DNA of 64,000 bases from Pseudoxanthomonas wuyuanensis (GTDB taxonomy: Bacteria; Pseudomonadota; Gammaproteobacteria; Xanthomonadales; Xanthomonadaceae). The stretch is from assembly GCF_900215535.1 (NCBI RefSeq), contig NZ_OCND01000001.1:744001-808000 (forward strand). The letters are read 5' to 3'. Positions within the stretch are counted from its first letter, which is position 1. The number at the start of each line of letters is the position of its first letter. The position numbers were made by a program, and so were the translations under genes. The notes beneath the pieces were generated by a model. It was not told the origin of the DNA. It was given only the letters and a program-made list of their open reading frames with translations, and searched no databases. This document shows, piece by piece, positions 30,647-39,089 of the stretch.

Positions 30647-33574
30647 ATGCAGCAATCAGTCTTTCACCGCAATGTCCTGGCGAGCGCGCTCGCGCTGGCG
30701 ATGTTTCCGCCGCTTGCGGCGTTGGCCCAGGCTCAGGACCCGCCGCCTGCGGAACCGCCCAGCCCATCCGGGACCGCTCAGGGCGCCAAGACGCTAGATG
30801 CGATCAGCGTGACCGGTTCGCGCATCAAGCGCGCGGAGGTCGAGGGTCCGGCGCCGGTAACCATCATCACCGGCGATCAGATCCGCAAGGAAGGCTTCAC
30901 CACCATCTACGAGGCGCTCGGCTCGCTGACCGAGGTCACCGGCACCGTGCAGAACGATTACGACTGGGGCCAGAGCTCGGTCAACGCCAGCCCGCTCAAC
31001 CTGCGCAATCTAGGCCCCGGCCGCAGCCTGCTGCTGATCAACGGCCACCGCGTGGCCGACTACCCGCTGCCGTACCAGGGCAAGAGCAACTTCGCCAACT
31101 ACAACAATATCCCCACCGGCATTGTCGACCGGATCGAAGTGCTCTCCAGCGGCGCTTCGGCGATCTACGGTTCCGACGCGGTGGCCGGTGTGGTCAACGT
31201 CATCCTGAAAAAGGACATCGAAGGCGATACCTTGCGCGCACGCTACGGCACCACCACCGAAGGCGGGCGCTCGGTGCGCGATGTCTCCTGGTCCGGCGGC
31301 CGGCACGGCGAGGACTGGAGCGTGGCCTATACGCTGCAGTTCTTCGACCGCGAGCCGCTGTGGTCGCACGAACGGCCGTTCATGGATGAGGAGAACGATG
31401 CGCCGCGCCGTACCTGGAGCTACGGCGGCGTGCGGGAAGGCGGCGCGACGAACACGCCGCAAGTCGGCATCCGTCTCTTCGACGTGACCAACAATGTACG
31501 GATCCGGCCGCCGACCGGCGCCTGCGATCAGTTCGGCGGCGCCTTCTACGAGCACAACCGCATCCTGTACAACGATTTCAATGGCGCGCAGACCGACACC
31601 GGTTGGCAGTGCGCCAACCGTTCCGTGTTCCAGCACTGGACGCTGCGCAATGCCAGCAAGGACCTTTCGCTCTACCTGTACGGCACCAAGCAGTTCGGCA
31701 ATGTCGAAGCCTGGGTGACCTATGGGTACTGGGATTCGACCGGCAAGAGCAATACCTTCATGCCGGCGTGGGGTAGCCAGAATTACATCGACGCCAACAG
31801 CGGTCGGGAGATGAGCCTGCTGCGCTATTTCGTGCCGGGCGAAATAGGCGGCGAAGACCGCGCACTGACCAAGTCCAAGGAAACGAACTGGGATTTCAGC
31901 GCCGGCCTGCGCGGCACCGTCTTCAGCGACCGCTTCGACTGGGAGGTCATGGCCGGCCGCGCCGAATACGAGATCCGGGAGCTTTTCCCGACCATCCACA
32001 ACGCGCGTGCCACGGAGTTCTTCCTGGGTCAATCGCTGGGCACCGATCCGGCGAGCGGCCTGGAGATCCACGCCCCCGACTACAACCGGCTCTGGAACCC
32101 GGTGTCACGCAGCGACTACGAAGGCGTTCGCGCGCTTGGCGACAAGCGGGCGCGCACCTGGCTCACCCAGGCCAGCTTCGTGCTCAGCGGCGATCTGTTC
32201 GAAGGCTGGGCCGGCCCGATCGGCTTTGCCGGCGTGCTGGAAGCCGCGCAGCAGGGCTACAAGCTGAGCCCCGATCCGAACACCATGGGCACCGATCCCG
32301 CCTACGAAACGCCCTTCGGCAATATCGAGACCGGCGGTGGCGAGCGCGACCGCTACGCGGCGGGCCTGGAATTCAAGATCCCGTTGCTCGAGAACCTGAC
32401 CCTGTCGGCGGCGGGCCGCTACGACCGCTACGACGCGGTCGCCGACGATGCCGCCACCACCTACAACCTGGGCCTGGAGTGGCGTCCGTTCGCCAACCTG
32501 CTGCTGCGTAGCAGTTATGCCACCAGCTTCCGCGCGCCGGACATGCATTATGTCTACGCCGAGCCCAGCGAAAGCGTGGCCGACCAGGTCGATTACCTGG
32601 CCTGCCTGACCGATCCCAACCGGCAGACCAGCAACTGTCCCGGCGGTGTGGGCGATCCGTACCACATCGACAATCCGCTGATCTCCCGGCAGGGCACGCA
32701 GGACCTGTTGTACGAAACCGGCGATTCGCTGACCTACGGCTTCGTCTGGGACGCATTCGACGGCTTCTCGCTCAGCGCCGATTACTGGCGCATCAACATC
32801 GAGAATGCGATCGACGATGTCGGCCCCGATCAGGTATTGCTGGATGAGGCCTACTGCCTGACCGGCCAGGCGCCAGCGGACAAGCCGGCCCGGACTCCGC
32901 CCAGCCAGGCGCTGTGCGATCTGCAGATCAGCCGGGTGACACGCGACGCCAACGGTATGGTCACCGGCGTCGAAATCGGCCCGATCAACCGCGCCAGGCA
33001 AAGCGTGAGCGGCGTCGATGTGGCCTCGCGCTATCAATTGCAGACCGCGCGCTGGGGAACGTTCGACTTCGCACTCAACTACACCCGCCAGCTGACCTAC
33101 AAGATCGCCCAGTTCCCGGGCGATCTGTTCGAAAACACCCGCGACCAGGATCGGCAGATGCGCTATCGCGGCCGCGCCAGCGCCAGTTGGAGCCTGAATC
33201 CCTGGACCGCTGTGCTGTACGTGGATTGGACCGCGGGCACCCGCAGCGACCGCTATGGCGGCTGCACCGCGTTGCCCAACGGGTTCCGCCCGGACGTGGC
33301 CACCGACTGCACGGATCTGCGCGAGAATGCGGCAGGCGAGCGCAGCATCAGCTACGGCCAGCAGAGCGAGCTGGTGAAGTATTACAACCAGGACCGGATC
33401 TACTGGAATGCCAGCGTCGGCTACCAGGCCACCGACGCGCTGCGCCTGAACTTCTATGTCAACAATATCTTCGACGATCACTATCAGGACAAGTGGTGCG
33501 GCGGCTTCGCCTACTGCGTGGCCAATCCGGTCGGTCGTGAAGTGGCGGCGGAGGTCGTATACCGGTTCGACTGA
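30647..33574 (+). CDS. TonB-dependent receptor, large carbohydrate type
   Basis: A protein of 975 residues with a signal peptide ending LAQAQ, a TonB-box-like LDAISVTGSR near residue 50 and a plug domain with LNLRNLGPGRSLLLINGHR and SGASAIYGSDAVAGVVNV. The long barrel ends in aspartate (VVYRFD) instead of the usual phenylalanine. The barrel contains several cysteine-bearing loops (CLTDPNRQTSNCPG, CGGFAYC). The plug style is that of the Xanthomonas/Sphingomonas/Caulobacter oligosaccharide or peptide receptors. With the operator upstream and the glycosylasparaginase before it, uptake of glycopeptides or N-glycans is the best guess. ATG 30647 has GGAGAGGGG upstream. It ends at a bidirectional terminator. 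Confidence 0.85.
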   Translation: MQQSVFHRNVLASALALAMFPPLAALAQAQDPPPAEPPSPSGTAQGAKTLDAISVTGSRIKRAEVEGPAPVTIITGDQIRKEGFTTIYEALGSLTEVTGTVQNDYDWGQSSVNASPLNLRNLGPGRSLLLINGHRVADYPLPYQGKSNFANYNNIPTGIVDRIEVLSSGASAIYGSDAVAGVVNVILKKDIEGDTLRARYGTTTEGGRSVRDVSWSGGRHGEDWSVAYTLQFFDREPLWSHERPFMDEENDAPRRTWSYGGVREGGATNTPQVGIRLFDVTNNVRIRPPTGACDQFGGAFYEHNRILYNDFNGAQTDTGWQCANRSVFQHWTLRNASKDLSLYLYGTKQFGNVEAWVTYGYWDSTGKSNTFMPAWGSQNYIDANSGREMSLLRYFVPGEIGGEDRALTKSKETNWDFSAGLRGTVFSDRFDWEVMAGRAEYEIRELFPTIHNARATEFFLGQSLGTDPASGLEIHAPDYNRLWNPVSRSDYEGVRALGDKRARTWLTQASFVLSGDLFEGWAGPIGFAGVLEAAQQGYKLSPDPNTMGTDPAYETPFGNIETGGGERDRYAAGLEFKIPLLENLTLSAAGRYDRYDAVADDAATTYNLGLEWRPFANLLLRSSYATSFRAPDMHYVYAEPSESVADQVDYLACLTDPNRQTSNCPGGVGDPYHIDNPLISRQGTQDLLYETGDSLTYGFVWDAFDGFSLSADYWRINIENAIDDVGPDQVLLDEAYCLTGQAPADKPARTPPSQALCDLQISRVTRDANGMVTGVEIGPINRARQSVSGVDVASRYQLQTARWGTFDFALNYTRQLTYKIAQFPGDLFENTRDQDRQMRYRGRASASWSLNPWTAVLYVDWTAGTRSDRYGGCTALPNGFRPDVATDCTDLRENAAGERSISYGQQSELVKYYNQDRIYWNASVGYQATDALRLNFYVNNIFDDHYQDKWCGGFAYCVANPVGREVAAEVVYRFD

Positions 33575-33601
33575 TCCGCTCGCCAGGACGGCTGTTGCGA
33601 C

Positions 33602-33631
33602 AAGAAGGCCCGGCGCGAGCCGGGCTTTCTT
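33602..33631. terminator. Bidirectional terminator between two receptor genes
   Basis: The stem AAGAAGGCCCGG pairs with CCGGGCTTTCTT (one wobble) across a short loop, with T-rich sequence on both strands. It sits between the convergent ends of the two TonB receptor genes. Confidence 0.85.
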
Positions 33632-33647
33632 GCTCTTGCGGCGGCGC

Positions 33648-35702
33648 TCACCAGCGCTTGGTAAGGGTCAGCCGGAGGGTCCTTGGTGGCTGGGAGTAAA
33701 GCTGCGAGAAGCCGCCGGTGATGTAGTAGCGCCTGTCGGTCACGTTGTCGATGTTCAGCAGCACGTCCAGTCCGTTGCCGAAGGCATAGCGGGCATTGAG
33801 ATCGAGGCGGGTGTAGCCGGGCAGATACAGGGTGTTGGCCGTGGTCGCTGCTTGGTCGCTGGCGTGAAAGATGCCGCCGCCGACCGTCAGGCCGGACAGT
33901 GCGCCGTCGAAGGCCCAGGATGTCCATACGCTGGCCTGATGCCGGGGAATCCCGGCCAGCCGGTTGCCCACCAGACTCGCGTTGGAGTCCCTGCGGATGG
34001 TGGCGTCGATGTAGGCATAGGAGGCGACCAGCGTCCAGGCATCCACCGGCCGCATCGAGACTTCGGCCTCGGCGCCGCGCGAGCGAAGTTCGCCGGCCTG
34101 GATCACGAAGTTCCAGTCGACCGGGTCGGCGACGACAGCGTCTGTCTTGCGCAGGTCGAAGGCGGCCAGCGTCGCTTCCATCCGGCCCTCCATCAGGATG
34201 GATTTGACGCCCAGCTCGCGTTGTTCTCCGCGCGTAGGCTTGGGCGTGATGCCGCTTTCCAGCAGACCCACATCGGCTTCGTTGCGGAACGAGCGCGCCC
34301 AACTGGCGTAGACCGACAGGTCGGGATCGATCAGCCAGGTCAGGCCGGCACGCGGCGAGAACGGCGAGTCGCGCCGGGTGACCGCCGGATCGACCCCGCC
34401 GGTGTAGAACGACAGCGTTTCGGTGCGCTCCTGGCGGCCGCCGAGCAGCAGGCGCCAACGGCCCCAGGACATTTCGTCCTGCGCGTAGACGGCAAGCGTT
34501 TCGAACTCGTAGCGGCTGTTCCCGGTGTCCAGGTAGTTGTCCGGACGGCCGCTGGGCACGGGCTGGTAAAGGTCGATGGGATTGCCGTAGGAAATCTTGC
34601 CGTCCAGATAGGCCAGGCGGTCGATGGTGCGTTCGGCCCCGAACATCAGCCGGTGCTGGACCGGTCCGGTGACCCAACGGCCGTAGATCTCGGCCTGAAG
34701 CGTGCCGTCCTTCTGGCGCTCGCGATAGCTGACGAAGTTGCGGTTGACCGTGGTGCCGCTCAGGGCAGGGAAGCCGTAGTTGAAGAACTCTTCCTCCGGC
34801 ACATCCACGTCGGACCAGAATGCGCCCAGGCGCAATCGCCAGTCATCCGACAGCATCCGGTTGAATTCCAGGCTGGCGGTCTTCTGCTTTTTGCGGATGC
34901 GCATGAAGTCCTCGCCGTAGTTCCGGCTCGGCGGCACCTGCAGGAACAATGGGTGATTGCCCAGGCCGCGATCGAACGCAGCGTCGCGCTCCAGATATTC
35001 CACCCTGGCGAGCAGACTGGTCCTCTCGTCGGGGCGCCACTCCAGTGCGGGCGCCAGATAGGTCTGGCGGTTGTCGATGCCATCCCGATAGCTATTGGCA
35101 TCCTCATGGGCGGCATTGACGCGAGCCAGCAGCGTGCCGGCGCTGTTCAGAGGCCCTGTCGCGTCCGCGCCCAGACGGGTGTAGTCGTCCGAGCCGGCGG
35201 TCAGGTTGGCCGAGGCGGAAAAAGCCTCCTGCGGCCGTTTGGAAACGAAGTTGATGACGCCGCCTGGCTCGAACCGGCCATACAGGGCAGAGGCCGGCCC
35301 TTTGAGCACTTCGATGCTCTCCACGCCCTGCAGGTCGATCTCCGGTTGCGACACGCTTTGCCGGAAACCGTCGCGCAGCGTGCTGATGGCCTGGAAGCCG
35401 CGAATCCGGAAGCGCTGGTTGCCCGAAAAGCCCATCGTTCGCTGCACGCCGCTGATCGTTTCGGCGGCCTGGCCGATGTTGGCCACGCTGCGCAGGTCCA
35501 GCAGTTCGCGCGGCACGATGTTCACGCTGAAGGGGGTTTCCAGCACGGGCGCGCCCGACTTGGTGGCTGTCTCGCCGGGAATTCTTCCCAACGGGCGTCC
35601 GTAGACGGTGATGGTGTCCAGGTCGGTCGCGCTTTCCTGCGCGGTGGCCGGGTATGCGGCCAGCAGCGCCGTCGCAATTGCGGCAGTCAGGGTTGTTTTC
35701 AT
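33648..35702 (-). CDS. TonB-dependent siderophore-type receptor
   Basis: A protein of 684 residues with a signal peptide ending ATAQ and a TonB-box-like LDTITVYGR. The plug segments ETPFSVNIVPRELLDL, GFSGNQRFRIRGF and VLKGPASALYGRFEPGGVINFVSK are typical of TonB siderophore receptors of the FhuA/FoxA kind. The barrel ends in RLTLTKRW, with an aromatic last residue. It is divergent from the binding-protein gene of the CobN-like operon, and their shared 93-base region contains a Zur/Fur-like palindrome. It therefore probably imports a metal chelate that feeds the same system. ATG 35702 starts the signal peptide; the longer frame begins 18 residues earlier without reason. Confidence 0.88.
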   Translation of the reverse strand: MKTTLTAAIATALLAAYPATAQESATDLDTITVYGRPLGRIPGETATKSGAPVLETPFSVNIVPRELLDLRSVANIGQAAETISGVQRTMGFSGNQRFRIRGFQAISTLRDGFRQSVSQPEIDLQGVESIEVLKGPASALYGRFEPGGVINFVSKRPQEAFSASANLTAGSDDYTRLGADATGPLNSAGTLLARVNAAHEDANSYRDGIDNRQTYLAPALEWRPDERTSLLARVEYLERDAAFDRGLGNHPLFLQVPPSRNYGEDFMRIRKKQKTASLEFNRMLSDDWRLRLGAFWSDVDVPEEEFFNYGFPALSGTTVNRNFVSYRERQKDGTLQAEIYGRWVTGPVQHRLMFGAERTIDRLAYLDGKISYGNPIDLYQPVPSGRPDNYLDTGNSRYEFETLAVYAQDEMSWGRWRLLLGGRQERTETLSFYTGGVDPAVTRRDSPFSPRAGLTWLIDPDLSVYASWARSFRNEADVGLLESGITPKPTRGEQRELGVKSILMEGRMEATLAAFDLRKTDAVVADPVDWNFVIQAGELRSRGAEAEVSMRPVDAWTLVASYAYIDATIRRDSNASLVGNRLAGIPRHQASVWTSWAFDGALSGLTVGGGIFHASDQAATTANTLYLPGYTRLDLNARYAFGNGLDVLLNIDNVTDRRYYITGGFSQLYSQPPRTLRLTLTKRW

Positions 35703-35725
35703 TCGCAAGGGGTAGCGGCGGATAT

Positions 35726-35748
35726 GAATTGATATGCTATAACATACC
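35726..35748. promoter_or_regulatory. Zur-like palindrome in the divergent promoter region
   Basis: The 23 bases include the half-site TATAACAT at 35738-35745 and a diverged left half TTGATATG around a central C. Compared with the gammaproteobacterial Zur box as I remember it (ATGTTATA-N-TATAACAT with GAA and TTC flanks), about 17 of 22 positions agree. The segment is the only A+T-rich stretch in the 93-base gap, so it probably also contains promoter elements. A different metalloregulator remains possible. Confidence 0.5.
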
Positions 35749-35795
35749 GATAGCAATCCATAGCCGTTCCGGTTTCAACGCGAGGAAGCAGTCCC

Positions 35796-36992
35796 ATGTC
35801 ATTGCGCGCGCCGCTGTTGGGTGGACTGTTGGCGGCACTGGCCGTCACAGGGTGCCAACCCTCATCGACGCCATCGCCGGCAACCCCGAATGCCCTTGCC
35901 GGCGAGGCAATCCCGTTGCGTCATGCCAGGTTGCTGACACTGGAGCGGCACCAAGGTTTTGTCGTGGCCCGTTTGAAGGGCGCAGCCGATGGCGCGGACG
36001 CGCGCGCCAAAGCGCTGGCAGGCGAGGTCCTGGTTCTGCTGCCCCATGAGTCGCCGGTGCCGGCGCTGACGGGCGATCTGCGCGACGCGACCGTCATCCG
36101 CACTCCGGTGCAGCGCATTGCCAGCAATGCGGGCTCGGACGAAGCGTTCCTGACCCAGCTGGGTGTCGAGGAACGTCTGGTGGCGGTGGGGGGACTGGCT
36201 TCCTACGACGACGGCATACGCCGGCGCGCCAAGGCCGGCGACATCGGCCAGGTTGGCTACAACTGGCATTCGCCGCCCAACCTGGACGTGCTGATCGCCA
36301 GGCAGCCGGACGTCTTCCTGATGCGTCTGAGCGATCCCGCGCATACCCCGATGCTGGAGCGCGCCAGGACATTGGGGTTGACCGTAGTGCCGACCCTGGC
36401 CGAGGAGGAGCAAGGGTATCTGGCGCGCGCCGAATGGATTCGGCTGTACGGTCTGCTTACCGGGACCGAAGCGCGGGCCGATGCGATTTTCGCTGAAGTC
36501 GAACAACGGGTTGCCGACCTCAAGGCCAAGGTGGCGGACCGTCCCGAAGTCAACGTGCTCTGGGCCTATCCGAACGGTGCCGACCGCTGGATCGCCACCG
36601 TACGCGGCGCCGAAGCGGCCTATGTCGCCGATGCCGGCGGCATCAACCTGCTGGCACGGCCCGAGGACCCGCAGCGCTATTCGGCGGAGACGCTGTCCAC
36701 CGAGGCATTGCTTCCGCTGGGCGAGCGCGCCGATGTCTGGCTGATCGGCGATATCCACGCGGTCGCACCGCGCAATACGGAGGTCGAACGCGGCTTCCGG
36801 GCCTGGCGCGAAGGCCGGCTGTTCGGCAATACCGGGCGCACGGTGGCGGCCGAGAACGCCTACGACTGGTATCAGACCGCGCTGGTGCGCCCGGACTGGG
36901 TGCTGACGGACTTCGTCAAGGCCTTGCACCCGGATCTGGTGAGCGAACCGTTCCGTTTCCTCAAGCCGCTGGAACAGGGCGAATACCGATGA
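35796..36992 (+). CDS. Periplasmic metal-chelate or tetrapyrrole binding lipoprotein (ABC system)
   Basis: A protein of 398 residues with a lipobox VTGC (cysteine near residue 20). It has the helical-backbone substrate-binding fold of the BtuF/FepB family: an N-terminal lobe with QRIASNAGSDEAFLTQLGVEERLVAVG, a middle DVLIARQPDVFLMRL and a C-terminal lobe with WIATVRGAEAAYVADAGG. Such proteins deliver cobalamin, heme or ferric siderophores to FecCD permeases. It starts the seven-gene operon and overlaps the permease gene by ATGA. The ligand cannot be told from the sequence. Confidence 0.85.
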   Translation: MSLRAPLLGGLLAALAVTGCQPSSTPSPATPNALAGEAIPLRHARLLTLERHQGFVVARLKGAADGADARAKALAGEVLVLLPHESPVPALTGDLRDATVIRTPVQRIASNAGSDEAFLTQLGVEERLVAVGGLASYDDGIRRRAKAGDIGQVGYNWHSPPNLDVLIARQPDVFLMRLSDPAHTPMLERARTLGLTVVPTLAEEEQGYLARAEWIRLYGLLTGTEARADAIFAEVEQRVADLKAKVADRPEVNVLWAYPNGADRWIATVRGAEAAYVADAGGINLLARPEDPQRYSAETLSTEALLPLGERADVWLIGDIHAVAPRNTEVERGFRAWREGRLFGNTGRTVAAENAYDWYQTALVRPDWVLTDFVKALHPDLVSEPFRFLKPLEQGEYR

Positions 36993-38062
36993 GTGCGGCG
37001 GTTTCTGTCCCGTCCGGGCCGTCGTGGCACCGCACATGGCGCACCCCGGGATTGCTTGCGGCGCTGGTGGCCTTGCTGATCGTCGCCGCGATAGCCGGCC
37101 TGTGCATCGGCCAGGTGGTCCTGAGCCCGGCGCAGGTGATGCAAGGACTGCTGGGCGCGGGGGAGGGTTCGATCGAATCGCGGATCGTCGTCGAGCTGCG
37201 GTTGCCGCGCGTGGTGGCGGCCGTGACCGGCGGCAGCGCGTTGGCCTTGGCCGGCCTGTTGATGCAGGCGCTGTTCCGCAACCCGCTGGCCGATGCGTGG
37301 TCGCTGGGCCTCATGGCAGGCGGACAGCTGAGAGCGGCGCTGGTGGTGGTTGCCGGAGCGGTAGTCGGCCCGGCCGCCCTGAGCGTTCTGGCTGGATTGG
37401 AAGGCATTGGCGTGGTGTCCGGTTCGGCATTGGGCATGCTGCTGATTGCCACCGCCATGGCGGGCCTTGCCCGGCGGGTGGGAACGGTCACGCTGCTGGT
37501 GCTGGGGCTGATGCTGGGCTTCATGGCCCAGGGCCTGATCAGCGTGCTGCTGCATTTCACCAACCGCTCGCAGGCCAGGGCATTCGCGTCCTGGAACGAC
37601 GCCACCTTCGCGTCGGTGGTCTGGACCGATTTCGCCACGCTGCTGCCGCCGTTGCTGCTGGGACTGGCGCTGGCAGTGGCGCTTTCCAAACCGCTGACGG
37701 CGTTGTTGCTGGGCGACACCTACGCCGAGAGCCTGGGCGTCAATGTGCCGCGCCTGCGCCGCCTGGTGCTGGTGGCGGTCATCCTGCTGGCCGCGCCGAT
37801 CACCGCGTACTGCGGCCCTGTCGCATTCATCGGCCTGATCACCCCGCATCTGGCCCGGGCCGCCATGGGGTCGGCGCGCATCGGTCCGCTGGTCGCGGTC
37901 ACCGCGGCGATGGGCGCAACGCTGGCCCTTGCCGCCGACCTGGTCGTGCACCTGCCGTGGAGCCAGCATTTCCTGCACCTCAACGCCATCCTGGCCATCC
38001 TGGGCGCGCCGGTGGTGATCGTGCTGCTGCTCGGCTCGCGCGCAATGCGCGAGGGAGGCTGA
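36989..38062 (+). CDS. FecCD-family ABC transporter permease
   Basis: A protein of 357 residues with about ten hydrophobic segments. It carries the family signatures IGQVVLSPAQVMQGLLG and ELRLPRVVAAVTGGSALALAGLLMQALFRNPLADAWSLG region, and ends with the coupling region YCGPVAFIGLITPHLARA. It forms the membrane channel for a cobalamin, heme or siderophore import system. Its ATG overlaps the stop of the binding-protein gene and its own stop lies one base ahead of the ATPase start, so the three are tightly coupled. Confidence 0.9.
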   Translation: MSAAVSVPSGPSWHRTWRTPGLLAALVALLIVAAIAGLCIGQVVLSPAQVMQGLLGAGEGSIESRIVVELRLPRVVAAVTGGSALALAGLLMQALFRNPLADAWSLGLMAGGQLRAALVVVAGAVVGPAALSVLAGLEGIGVVSGSALGMLLIATAMAGLARRVGTVTLLVLGLMLGFMAQGLISVLLHFTNRSQARAFASWNDATFASVVWTDFATLLPPLLLGLALAVALSKPLTALLLGDTYAESLGVNVPRLRRLVLVAVILLAAPITAYCGPVAFIGLITPHLARAAMGSARIGPLVAVTAAMGATLALAADLVVHLPWSQHFLHLNAILAILGAPVVIVLLLGSRAMREGG

Positions 38063-38063
38063 C

Positions 38064-39026
38064 GTGCTGTCGTTGAACGGACTGGGTATTGGCTATGGCC
38101 AGCGGCGGCTGGCCAGCATCGCCGATACCGGCGTGCGGGCCGGCGAGTTCATCTGCCTGCTGGGCCGCAATGGCCAGGGCAAATCCACCTTGTTGCGGAC
38201 CTTGGGCGGTTTCATTCCGACCCTTGCCGGCGAGGTGCGGCTCAACGGAGTCGCTGTGCGCCAGATGTCCGGACGGGCCAGGGCGCAGAGCATCGGCGTG
38301 GTGCTCACCGACCGGCCGCAGGCGGCAGCGTTGCGCGTGTGCGAACTGGTGGAGATGGGGCGGCAACCGCACACCGGCTGGAGCGGCGCGCTCAGCCGCC
38401 AGGACAGGCGCATCGCCGCGCACGCGCTGGAGCAGGTCGATGGCGCGCATCTGGCGATGCGGACGGTGGACAGCCTGAGCGACGGCGAGCGTCAGCGCGC
38501 GATGATCGCGCGTGCGCTGGCCCAGCAGCCGAAGGTGATGCTGCTCGACGAAATCACCGCGTTCCTGGATCTGCCCAGCCGCGTCACCATCATCGATCTG
38601 CTGCGCCGGATCGCCGCAGAGCAGGGCGTAGCGGTCATTCTCTCCAGCCACGATCTGGAGCTTTCGCTGCAGACGGCCGACCGGCTATGGCTGCTGCCGG
38701 GCCAGGGGCGGTTCGTGGACGGCGTGCCGGAAGACATCGTGCTGGCCGGCGAGATTGGCCAGGCCTTCGATCAGCCGAATCTGGTGTTCTCCGTCCGCAG
38801 CGGAAGGTTCGAACGCCCCGCTCACGGTGCCCGGGCTGTGCATGTGGACGGCGACGACATCGCCTCCCTGTGGCTGAAGCGGGCGTTGCGGCGGCGCGGC
38901 TTCGCCCTGGCGGGGCGTCCGGAAGAGGCCAGCCATGCGCTGATACGCAGCGGTCCCGGCGGCTGGACCTCCACCGGCGGCAGGGCTGCCCGCTCCATCC
39001 AGGAGGCCCTGGCCTTGCTCGCCTGA
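38064..39026 (+). CDS. ABC transporter ATPase of the FecE/BtuD/HmuV type with C-terminal extension
   Basis: A protein of 320 residues starting at GTG 38064. Walker A is GRNGQGKST (about residues 33-41), the signature is LSDGERQRA, Walker B is VMLLDEITAFLD and the H-loop is SSHD. It pairs with the preceding permease. After the ATPase core, which ends near residue 240, there are about 75 residues (from FERPAHGARAV on) with GGWTSTGGRAARSI, not part of the usual ATPase and perhaps a small regulatory domain. A 63-base gap separates it from the receptor gene. Confidence 0.88.
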   Translation: MLSLNGLGIGYGQRRLASIADTGVRAGEFICLLGRNGQGKSTLLRTLGGFIPTLAGEVRLNGVAVRQMSGRARAQSIGVVLTDRPQAAALRVCELVEMGRQPHTGWSGALSRQDRRIAAHALEQVDGAHLAMRTVDSLSDGERQRAMIARALAQQPKVMLLDEITAFLDLPSRVTIIDLLRRIAAEQGVAVILSSHDLELSLQTADRLWLLPGQGRFVDGVPEDIVLAGEIGQAFDQPNLVFSVRSGRFERPAHGARAVHVDGDDIASLWLKRALRRRGFALAGRPEEASHALIRSGPGGWTSTGGRAARSIQEALALLA

Positions 39027-39089
39027 CGCCTCCGGCCTGCCGGCCGCGCTGATTCCGCGATTTTCCACCACCTTCCAGAAGAGCATCCA

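Noticed and set aside
35703-35795. Cobalamin riboswitch ahead of the CobN-like operon
   Set aside because: The gap is only 93 bases and holds no B12-box-like sequence, far too short for the riboswitch, which usually needs about 200 bases.
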